Source: DATHBD01 sp035296325 (lineage in GTDB: Bacteria; Actinomycetota; Actinomycetes; Mycobacteriales; Micromonosporaceae). From it: a stretch of DNA of 64,000 bases. The translations under genes were made by a program, and so were the position numbers. This document shows positions 17,245 to 23,865 of this stretch, piece by piece. Where the stretch lies: the NCBI GenBank assembly GCA_035296325.1, contig DATHBD010000017.1:1-64000 (forward strand). The letters run 5' to 3'. Positions within the stretch are counted from its first letter, which is position 1; each line of letters opens with the position of its first letter. The notes beneath the pieces were generated by a model. That model searched no databases and was not told the DNA's origin. It saw only the letters and a list, made by a program, of their open reading frames with translations.

Positions 17245-18134
17245 GTGGACATCCCTCGGTCGCCGGGCCGGTGTGCGCCGGCGTGCTCGTCCCAGGCCCA
17301 GCGCAACGTGCGCCTCGCCAGCACCGAGAGCGCGTGCCGGCGGTACGCGGCGGTCCCCCGTACGTCGTCGATCGGCGCGGCCGCGGCAGCGACCAGCTCG
17401 CCGAAGCGCACCAGCACCTGCGACGGGAGGTCCCGGCCGGGTGCGTCCCAGCGCGCCGCCAGCTCCGCCTCGGCGAACCGCTCCGCCTCGACGGCGCGCA
17501 GCGGGGTCGGCGCGGCCGATCCGATGCCGGTGCGGACCGTCTGCCGTTCGGGGTGCAACGCGACCGCGAAGGAGCAGACCGCGATCACCATCGCGTTGCG
17601 GGTGCCCACCTTCGCGAACTGCTGCGGCCCGCCGGCCGGGGCCAGTCGGAAGGCGGCGATCAGCTCGTCGGGCGCCAGCACGCTGCGCTTCGGCCCGATG
17701 AAGAACTGCGCCACCGGCACCTGGCGCACCCCGCGCACCGAGGCCAGCTCCACGACCGCCTCGGCGGCCAGCAGCGGCGGGTGCGCGTCGCCGGCCGGCG
17801 ACGCCGACCCGAGGTTGCCGCCCACGGTGCCGCGGTTGCGGATCTGTGGTGAGCCGACCGTCCGCGCCGCCATGGCCAGACCGGGCAGTCGCTGCCCGAG
17901 CTCGTCGATGATCCGGCGGTACGTCACAGCGGCGCCGACCCGGATCATCGCGCCGTCCGGCGCCCACCCGGCCAACTCGCGTACCCGGGTGAGGTCCAGC
18001 AGAGCCGATGGTCGGCGGCGGTCGAAGTTGAGTTCGACCATCACATCGGTGCCACCGGCGATCGGCACCGCAGCCGGATACTCGGCCTTCGCGGCGAGCG
18101 CATCCGCCCAGGTCGCCGGCCTCAGGAACTCCAC
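17241..18134 (-). CDS. pucC: Xanthine dehydrogenase, FAD-binding subunit
   Basis: A 297-residue FAD-binding subunit of the CoxM/PucC type, passing electrons from the iron-sulfur centres to NAD+. Motifs: PIAGGTDVMVELN and RNRGTVGGNLGSASPAGD, the two pyrophosphate-contacting loops, then a C-terminal domain ending in the usual Y-RR-HAL-VLARR segment. The start ATG lies 13 bases inside the uricase gene, so the two are tightly coupled. The position of uricase directly upstream couples urate production to its removal. Confidence 0.94.
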   Translation of the reverse strand: MEFLRPATWADALAAKAEYPAAVPIAGGTDVMVELNFDRRRPSALLDLTRVRELAGWAPDGAMIRVGAAVTYRRIIDELGQRLPGLAMAARTVGSPQIRNRGTVGGNLGSASPAGDAHPPLLAAEAVVELASVRGVRQVPVAQFFIGPKRSVLAPDELIAAFRLAPAGGPQQFAKVGTRNAMVIAVCSFAVALHPERQTVRTGIGSAAPTPLRAVEAERFAEAELAARWDAPGRDLPSQVLVRFGELVAAAAAPIDDVRGTAAYRRHALSVLARRTLRWAWDEHAGAHRPGDRGMST

Positions 18135-19012
18135 GGCGCCGCCCAGGCCGGCCCGGCCGGTGCAGCGTCGTCGCGCAGCACCGTGCCCTCGATCAAGCCG
18201 TACGGCCGGTCGTCGGCGTGGAAGACCTCGCCCGGGTTGTCCAGACCGAACGGGGACAGGTCGACGAGGAAGTGGTGCCGGTTGGGCAGGGACAGGCGCA
18301 CCTCGACCAACTCTGGACGGCGTGCCAGCAGCACCGAGCCCATGGCGTACAGCGTCTGCTGCAGCGCGTGGCTGTAGGTGTTGGCGAACGCCTCCACCAG
18401 CGCCTCCCGGGCACCCGCGTAGGACGCGGCCCAGTCGCTGTCGGTGCCGGCGTGCCGCCAGCCGGCGGTCACCGCCGTGGCGAGGACGCGGTCCGTCGCC
18501 TCCGGCAACGTCGTGTACGCATCCTTGACGTACCCGGTGAACTCCGATGCGGTGGTGTTCAGCAACACCAGATCGGTGAGTCCGGAGACGACCCAGACTC
18601 CCCCGGCGCTGCCATCGCTTCCCTGCTCGACCGTGACGGTCACCGTCCGGGTCTCCGCGCCCGAGCGTTGGAACGAGTGCGGCCCGAGGCGGCGCCAGCC
18701 GTACTCCTGGACCGACACGCGGGCGCGGCTGATGCTCGGCTGGGAGTCGACGAAATGGCGGCCGAGGCGCAGCGCGAACGACTCGATCTCCCCGATGCCG
18801 TACTGCTCGGCGAAGGCGTACACCGTGTTCTTCTGGCTGTCGGTCGGGAGCACCTTGGCGTTGTCGCCGGTGTAGTGACTCGCCGTGAGGTCGCCGGAGA
18901 GCGCGACGCTGACGTTGAGGTCCCTGAGTTCATGCGTCGGGTCATCCCGCACCACCCGCACCAGCCGGATCTCGGCCTTGCCGTACTGATTGCCGCCGAG
19001 CACGATGGCCAT
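18122..19012 (-). CDS. uox: Urate oxidase (uricase)
   Basis: A 296-residue cofactor-free uricase forming 5-hydroxyisourate and hydrogen peroxide from urate. Both tunnelling-fold repeats are recognisable: YGKAEIRLVRV at the start, the catalytic Thr-containing TDSQKNTVYAFA segment, and the C-terminal LPNRHHFLVDLSPFGLDN. Length equals that of bacterial and eukaryotic uricases. The start ATG lies just after the HIU hydrolase stop. There is no peroxisomal-type tail. Second-step enzymes for its unstable product are encoded immediately upstream. Confidence 0.97.
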   Translation of the reverse strand: MAIVLGGNQYGKAEIRLVRVVRDDPTHELRDLNVSVALSGDLTASHYTGDNAKVLPTDSQKNTVYAFAEQYGIGEIESFALRLGRHFVDSQPSISRARVSVQEYGWRRLGPHSFQRSGAETRTVTVTVEQGSDGSAGGVWVVSGLTDLVLLNTTASEFTGYVKDAYTTLPEATDRVLATAVTAGWRHAGTDSDWAASYAGAREALVEAFANTYSHALQQTLYAMGSVLLARRPELVEVRLSLPNRHHFLVDLSPFGLDNPGEVFHADDRPYGLIEGTVLRDDAAPAGPAWAAPWSS

Positions 19013-19015
19013 CGT

Positions 19016-19354
19016 TCAGCTCCCCCGGTAGGTGCTGAGCCCAAACGGGCTGAGCAGCAGCGGTACATGATGATGGCGTTCCGGCTCGGTGACCTCCATG
19101 ATCACGATCGCCTCGGGGAAGAACGCTCCCGGGCCGAGATAGGCGCCGGTGTCGAAGGCGAGCCGGTATCGCCCGGCCCGCCACTCGCCATCCGGCACCC
19201 AGTCCCGGAGGCGACCGTCCGCGCCGGTACGGCCCTCGGCGACGACCCGCCAGGACTCGCCGCCGTGTTCGGAATCGCGGCGGTGCAGCGCCACCGGTAT
19301 CCCGGCCGCCGGCTCTCCGCGCGCCGTGTCGAGGACATGGGTGGACAGGCTCAT
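19016..19354 (-). CDS. hiuH: 5-hydroxyisourate hydrolase (transthyretin-like)
   Basis: A 112-residue transthyretin-related protein that opens 5-hydroxyisourate to OHCU. It has the N-terminal STHVLDTARGEPA with the catalytic His, the central FFPEAIVIMEV strand and the diagnostic C-terminal YRGS. It is a full-length single-domain form. The start overlaps the OHCU decarboxylase stop by four bases (ATGA) and the stop lies three bases before uricase, so the three ureide-forming enzymes are made together. Confidence 0.97.
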   Translation of the reverse strand: MSLSTHVLDTARGEPAAGIPVALHRRDSEHGGESWRVVAEGRTGADGRLRDWVPDGEWRAGRYRLAFDTGAYLGPGAFFPEAIVIMEVTEPERHHHVPLLLSPFGLSTYRGS

Positions 19355-19917
19355 GGGCCCGGGCCCCCTTCCAGCAACCGCTCCAGCCGGAGCCGAGTGA
19401 TCTTCACTAATTCGTGCCGCACCACGACCCGCTCGGTGGCCTCGTCGTTGCCCAGGCGCACCCGGGCGGCGGCGAGCATCTCCTCGGCGGTGCGCCCGGT
19501 CGCGAAGATCAGGAAGACGTGTCCGAAGCGCTCCTCGTACGCCTGGTTCGCGCTGACCAGCGCGGTGGCCGTGGCATCTTCCGCCCCCGCGGCACCGGCC
19601 TGCTCCTGCCGCGACCAGACCATCTCGCGGGCCTCGCCCCGGCCGGCATCACCCAGGCGCTGACCGATCCGCGGATGGGCCCGCAACGCGTCCTCGACGT
19701 CTGCCCACGGCAGCGCGCCCAGCACGTCGGTCGCGGCAAGCAGGAGAGCGTCCGCGCTGGCGTACGGCCGAGCTGCGGTGACCGCCCGGGCCCAGGCCCG
19801 AGACGCACAGCAGGAGATCAGCTCGCGCTCCGCTTCGTCCGCCGGTAGGTCGTTCCACCACGCCGGCCCGACCGACCGCCCGTCGACCCACCCCTTGTCG
19901 CCGTCGCCGCCGCCCAC
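19351..19917 (-). CDS. OHCU decarboxylase
   Basis: About 188 residues of 2-oxo-4-hydroxy-4-carboxy-5-ureidoimidazoline decarboxylase, which yields S-allantoin. Motifs are complete: RPYASADALL, the H-P-RIG active-site segment (AHPRIGQRL) and NQAYEERFGHVFLIFATGR. The start is not certain. GTG at 19917 has an AAGGGCGG-like ribosome site about seven bases ahead and is used here; GTG at 19950 and a longer frame to 20097 are alternatives. It is the first gene of the uric-acid operon, and the promoter should lie in the 130 bases upstream. Confidence 0.92.
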   Translation of the reverse strand: MGGGDGDKGWVDGRSVGPAWWNDLPADEAERELISCCASRAWARAVTAARPYASADALLLAATDVLGALPWADVEDALRAHPRIGQRLGDAGRGEAREMVWSRQEQAGAAGAEDATATALVSANQAYEERFGHVFLIFATGRTAEEMLAAARVRLGNDEATERVVVRHELVKITRLRLERLLEGGPGP

Positions 19918-20008
19918 GTGCCCGCCGCCCTTTCCTCGTCCTGCCGCCACACCGACGTCCGCGACTTCACCGTCCCACAGTGCACCGGTCCAGGACACGT
20001 TGATCGCA

Positions 20009-20022
20009 CGGAACGGTTTCCG
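20009..20022. promoter_or_regulatory. Candidate operator upstream of the purine operon
   Basis: CGGAACGGTTTCCG is an inverted repeat (arms CGGAA/TTCCG) in the divergent interval upstream of the OHCU decarboxylase gene. GGAA...TTCC half-sites are typical of IclR-family regulators such as AllR, which control allantoin genes in other bacteria. No regulator gene of that family is in this window, so assignment is speculative. Confidence 0.25.
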
Positions 20023-20054
20023 GCAGGGAAATTCTGTCGCCGTCGCGGAGACTG

Positions 20055-20433
20055 GTGGGGGTGAACCGCACATCGGCCCGGATCCGCGCGACGGCACTGG
20101 CCAACGAGACGCTCGAATTCGTCACCAAAGGTCACTACGTAACCGCACAGGGGCCCCGCCCGCGTGGGCGAGATCGCCGCAGCCATGCGGCAGCGGATGC
20201 TGCGGGTCCTGGCGGTGGCCGCCGCGCACCAGGAGGACACCCTGGTCCTCGGGGCATGGGGGTGCGGCGTGTTCCGCAACGACCCGGCCCTGATCGCACG
20301 GCTCTTCGCCGACGCGCTGAACGACGAGCTCGAACGGGTCTTTCCGACCGTGGTGTTCGCCATCCACGACCCGACACCGGACGGTCGGATCCGCCGCCCG
20401 TTCGCCGACGCGCTGGGCCACCCTAGTCGGTGA
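20055..20433 (+). pseudogene. TIGR02452 (PARG-like macro-fold) gene with large internal deletion
   Basis: The first 30 codons (NRTSARIRATALANETLEF, then GHYVTAQG) match the N-terminus of TIGR02452 proteins, a bacterial poly(ADP-ribose) glycohydrolase-like family of roughly 270 residues. From 20164, in a different frame, the C-terminus continues (RMLRVLAVAAAHQEDTLVLG, then AWGCGVFRNDP and TVVFAIHDP). About 150 residues containing the catalytic glycine-rich and Glu-Glu region are absent at the join near 20150-20165. The gene is therefore a deletion-fused, frameshifted remnant. The C-terminal part is open from 20164 (89 residues) but lacks a catalytic site. Confidence 0.8.
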
Positions 20434-20707
20434 TCTTGACGTCCTTCCAGAACGCCACCCGGTCGCGCACCATGGCGGCGTCCGGCTTCGGCTCGGGGTA
20501 GAACCAGACGGCATCCTTGCTCACCGCGCCGTCGGACTCCAGCGAGTAGTAGGACGCCGTGCCCTTCCATGGGCAGACGGTGTGCGTGCTGGACTCGCGG
20601 AGCACGTCCTCACGCAGGGAGGCGCGGGGAAAGTAGTGATTGCGCTCCACCACCACGGTGTCGTCGCTCTCGGCGATGACGATGTCGTTCCACACTGCTT
20701 TGGGCAT
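20423..20707 (-). CDS. DUF427 domain protein
   Basis: A 94-residue DUF427 protein. Typical features: the start MPKAVWNDIVIAESDDTVVVERNHYFP, the THTVCPWKGTASYYS segment and the WFYPEPK...DRVAFW end. The fold is a small beta barrel with conserved Trp/Tyr residues; no reaction is established. The ATG at 20707 is chosen by homology; the open frame extends far upstream. The last codons overlap the convergent TIGR02452 remnant by 11 bases. Confidence 0.88.
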   Translation of the reverse strand: MPKAVWNDIVIAESDDTVVVERNHYFPRASLREDVLRESSTHTVCPWKGTASYYSLESDGAVSKDAVWFYPEPKPDAAMVRDRVAFWKDVKITD

Positions 20708-20795
20708 GCCTTCACCGTACTCGCGTGCCTGCGCGATCATGCCGAAAATCCGACACGCTCGTTTATGGACAGACCTGATCGGGCACGAATCCGGC

Positions 20796-21170
20796 ATGAC
20801 GAATTCTCGGAATCCATCGGGCCCGGTCATCGGCGCCACGGTGATCAGCGCCGCATTCGCGCTGCTCTTCGTCGTAACGGGGGCAGCCGCCACGATCCTC
20901 GAAGGGTCATCTGAAATCACCGTGGGCGTCCTCGTCCTCGGTGTGCTCGTCGGCCTGACCGCGTGGTCGATCTGGATCGGCAACCGGGCCGGCCAGATCG
21001 CGGGCGTCGCGGTCGGCGTCCTGCTGGCGGTGACGGGCGTGCGCATGCTCGGCACCAACTTCCTCGCCCCGGTCATTGTGATCGGCGCCGTCGCCCTGAT
21101 CGTGCTGCTTCTCGCGCCGGCGAGTACCCGGTCGCACTTCTCTGCGCACCGCCGCGCACCGGTCACCTGA
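20796..21170 (+). CDS. Small membrane protein
   Basis: A 124-residue hydrophobic protein with four predicted transmembrane segments (about residues 12-32, 42-62, 66-86 and 90-108), followed by a short basic tail. No family is recognised with confidence; similar four-TM proteins of unknown role are common in actinobacteria. The ATG at 20796 begins just before the first hydrophobic segment. It is transcribed away from DUF427 and followed within four bases by a strong terminator hairpin. Confidence 0.7.
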   Translation: MTNSRNPSGPVIGATVISAAFALLFVVTGAAATILEGSSEITVGVLVLGVLVGLTAWSIWIGNRAGQIAGVAVGVLLAVTGVRMLGTNFLAPVIVIGAVALIVLLLAPASTRSHFSAHRRAPVT

Positions 21171-21173
21171 GTC

Positions 21174-21209
21174 GGTGGCCCGGCTCAGGGTCACCCGAGC
21201 CGGGCCACC
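21174..21209 (+). terminator. Hairpin terminator after the small membrane protein
   Basis: A perfect 13-bp inverted repeat (21174-21186 with 21197-21209) has a 10-base loop that can pair further (GGG/CCC). It lies four bases past the stop at 21170. Confidence 0.75.
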
Positions 21210-21347
21210 ACCCCGCTCACCGCACTTTGGCAGCTTTTCGAGGATGGGCGGCATCTCTGCCACTGTTGCCTCGCCGGCGGACGCGGGACCGTGGACGTAC
21301 CTCACCGGTGCGCACCGGGCCCCACCGCCGGAAAAGAGCTGACCGTC

Positions 21348-21479
21348 ATGGAAATGTTCCTGCTCCTCTTCTTCATCGTCATCACGGCCGCATCGGTCGC
21401 CGGCTTCACCGCGGACAGCCGCGACGGCGCCGACTGGAGACCGACAACGAACGGCCATCGCTCCCCCATCCGGCGATGA
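21348..21479 (+). CDS. Small single-TM peptide
   Basis: A 43-codon ORF beginning with a strongly hydrophobic segment (MEMFLLLFFIVITAASVAGF) and ending in a basic tail. A purine-rich stretch (GAAAAGAG) lies about nine bases upstream. It sits after the terminator at 21174-21209 and would need its own promoter. It could be a small membrane protein or chance; there is no family assignment. Confidence 0.35.
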   Translation: MEMFLLLFFIVITAASVAGFTADSRDGADWRPTTNGHRSPIRR

Positions 21480-21542
21480 CCCGGGCCGGGATGCCCTGGA
21501 CGACGACCGTGGTGACGCGGTGGCCGAAGCAGGTCCACCGCG

Positions 21543-22562
21543 TCACCGCCCCGAGACCAGCACCGGAGTGGCACGGGCGAGCAGCGACGGGCTGGCGAGC
21601 GGGTCGCCGGGCACGGTTGTGACGTCGGCGACATCGCCTACCCGCAGGCGCGACCGTGTCATGGCGACCAGGATGTCGAAGCCGGTCAGGCCCGCGTCCC
21701 GCAACGCCGCGATCTCGCGACCATTGACCGCCTCGGGCAGCGGCCCGTTGCCGAGATCGGTGCCGTATCGCACGACCCCGCCAGCGGCGCGGAACCGACG
21801 CAGATTGTCGATCGCCGTCTGACGGGCGGCGGTGTCCGCCCCCCACCCGTGAATGTCGATTGTGGAGATACAGGTGACCCTGGCTGCCAGCGCCGCCACG
21901 AGGCTGTCGTCGAGCCGTTCCGTCCATGGCGTGTGCGCCAGGGCGTGTACGCCGGCCGCCAGCGCGCGCCGGGCCTGCCCCGGCCCCTGCGCGTGGGCGG
22001 TGACGGTGAGGCCGCAGGCATGCGCCTGTGCGACGATCGCGCCGAGCGTGGCATCGTCGGGCACCGGGCCGGCGTCGGCGTTCAGCGCCACCTTGATGGT
22101 GACCGGGTGGCGTGCTGCCAGCGCGCGGACGGCCGCCACGGCGGAGTCCGGATCGTCGATCTCCCACGCTATTCCCGCCGGCGCCCAGCTCTGCCGCGTG
22201 GGATAGCCGCCGGTGGCGGTGAGAAACGGCCCGGCCGCCAGAATCCTCGGCGTCCCGGAGTCGGGCTCCGCGGAGCGGGCGACGGCCGGCCAGATCTCGT
22301 CGGGCACCCAGCCGAGGTCGACCACGGTGGTCAGCCCGCCGCGAAGGAGAAGCGGCAGATCCACCAGCGCGCTGTGGACATGGTAGTCGGTGAGTCCGGG
22401 CACCAGCACACCGTCGACGTGCCGGCGGGCACCGGTGGTCGGCGCCAGCCGGGCCGGACCGACCCAGGTGATCAGCCTGCCGGCGACGCCCACGCCGAGC
22501 GGGCCCGCCAGCCGGTTGCCGCCGGTCCACCCGGCTTCCGCGATCACCACCAGATCGGTCAT
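21543..22562 (-). CDS. Amidohydrolase-superfamily protein
   Basis: A 339-residue amidohydrolase of the imidazolonepropionase/prolidase-like branch. Visible motifs: LVPGLTDYHVHS (first metal pair), GGLTTVVDLGW, TVTAHAQG and ALAHTPW for later metal ligands, and RYGTDLGNG with the metal-bound Asp. The substrate is unknown. The ATG directly follows the kynureninase stop (TAG-ATG), so it is very likely co-translated and may act on a tryptophan or kynurenine catabolite. It lacks the kynurenine formamidase signatures, so that role should not be assumed. Confidence 0.78.
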   Translation of the reverse strand: MTDLVVIAEAGWTGGNRLAGPLGVGVAGRLITWVGPARLAPTTGARRHVDGVLVPGLTDYHVHSALVDLPLLLRGGLTTVVDLGWVPDEIWPAVARSAEPDSGTPRILAAGPFLTATGGYPTRQSWAPAGIAWEIDDPDSAVAAVRALAARHPVTIKVALNADAGPVPDDATLGAIVAQAHACGLTVTAHAQGPGQARRALAAGVHALAHTPWTERLDDSLVAALAARVTCISTIDIHGWGADTAARQTAIDNLRRFRAAGGVVRYGTDLGNGPLPEAVNGREIAALRDAGLTGFDILVAMTRSRLRVGDVADVTTVPGDPLASPSLLARATPVLVSGR

Positions 22563-23825
22563 CTACGTCACGCGGGGCCGTTCGTTGCCAACCGACTCGT
22601 ACTCGCGGTCGGCCATCATCTGGCGGAGCCGGTGCATCGCGTCCCAGACATCGACGAAGCGTGTGTAGAGCGGGGACGGGCCGATCCGTAGTCGGCTCGG
22701 CTCCCGGAAGTCGCAGATGATGCCGGCATTGATCGCGAGAGCGCGGCAGATCCGCCAGGCCTCGGCGTGTTCCAGGCAGATATGTGAACCGCGGCTCGCG
22801 GCCGCACGCGGCGAGGCCAACCGGAAGCCGTACGGGGCCAGCCAGTGTTCGGTCAGGTCCACCATCAGCCGGCCCAGCTGGACACCCTTGGCGCGGATCC
22901 GGTCGACCCCCGCCTGCTCGACGATGTCCAGCGCCGCCTCGATCGGCGCCATCGACAGGATGGGCGGCGTGCCGACCAGGAACCTCTCCACGCCTTCGAC
23001 CGGGTCGTAATCGGGGCCCATGTCGAACTGGTTCCGCTGCCCGAACCATCCCCAGACCGGCTGTCGCAGCGCCGGCTGCAGCTCCCGACGTACGAACAGG
23101 AAGGCCGGTGCCCCCGGCCCTGCGTTGAGGTACTTGTAGGTGCAGCCGACGGCGAGGTCGGCGCGCTCGGCAGTCAGCCGGACCGGCACCGCACCGGCAG
23201 CGTGCGACAGGTCCCAGAGGACGAGCGCCCCCGCCTCCCGGGCCGCGTCGTTGACGGCGCCCATGTCGAGCAGAGCGCCGGAGCGGTACGAGACCAGCGA
23301 CAGGCAGACCAGCGCAACGTCGCGGTCGAGGATCCGGTGCAGCTCGTCGAGCGTGCAGCCGCCGTCCAGGTCGGTCTGCACCGTGCGGATCCTCAGCCCA
23401 CGTGCCTCGGCGACGCCCTGCAGCACGTACCGGTTGGTGGGGAAGTCCGCCGCGTCGCAAACGATGGTGCCGCGGCCGGGAGCCGCGTCCAGGGCGGCGA
23501 CCGCAAGCTTGTACAGGTTCACCGACGTGGAATCGGAGATCGCCACCTCGCCTGGCCTGGCACTCAGGACGCTCGCGGCCAGTCGGTCGCCCAGGCGGGT
23601 CCCCCAGTCGATCCACGAGTGCCACGAGGTGACCAGGCCGGCACCCCACCCCTCCCGCACCACGGTGTCCAGCAGCGCCGGCGTGGCCGCCGGAAGCCGT
23701 CCGAGGGAGTTGCCGTCGAGATATATCGCGTGCTCGTCGGCGACGACGAACCGCTCGCGGAAGCTCGCGACCGGGTCGCGCGCGTCGAGCTGTTCGGCGA
23801 TGGCGCGGGGTACCGGCTCGTCCAC
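22563..23825 (-). CDS. kynU: Kynureninase
   Basis: A 420-residue PLP enzyme cleaving kynurenine (or 3-hydroxykynurenine) to anthranilate (or 3-hydroxyanthranilate) and alanine. Motifs: YLDGNSLGRLP near the N-terminus, STSVNLYKL for phosphate contacts, WDLSHAAGAVP with PLP-binding Asp205, and CTYKYLNAGPG with the Schiff-base Lys231. Length is typical. Tryptophan dioxygenase and kynurenine monooxygenase genes are not in the window, so the enzyme may serve tryptophan catabolism or supply anthranilate. It precedes an amidohydrolase with no gap. Confidence 0.96.
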   Translation of the reverse strand: MDEPVPRAIAEQLDARDPVASFRERFVVADEHAIYLDGNSLGRLPAATPALLDTVVREGWGAGLVTSWHSWIDWGTRLGDRLAASVLSARPGEVAISDSTSVNLYKLAVAALDAAPGRGTIVCDAADFPTNRYVLQGVAEARGLRIRTVQTDLDGGCTLDELHRILDRDVALVCLSLVSYRSGALLDMGAVNDAAREAGALVLWDLSHAAGAVPVRLTAERADLAVGCTYKYLNAGPGAPAFLFVRRELQPALRQPVWGWFGQRNQFDMGPDYDPVEGVERFLVGTPPILSMAPIEAALDIVEQAGVDRIRAKGVQLGRLMVDLTEHWLAPYGFRLASPRAAASRGSHICLEHAEAWRICRALAINAGIICDFREPSRLRIGPSPLYTRFVDVWDAMHRLRQMMADREYESVGNERPRVT

Positions 23826-23865
23826 TGCGGTTCTCCTGACGACCGTGACGGGTTGGCTGCCTACC

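Noticed and set aside
21543..22562. Calling the amidohydrolase a kynurenine formamidase because of its neighbour
   Set aside because: It has amidohydrolase HxH and Asp motifs, not the cyclase-like HxGTHxDxPxH motif of KynB-type formamidases nor an alpha/beta-hydrolase fold.
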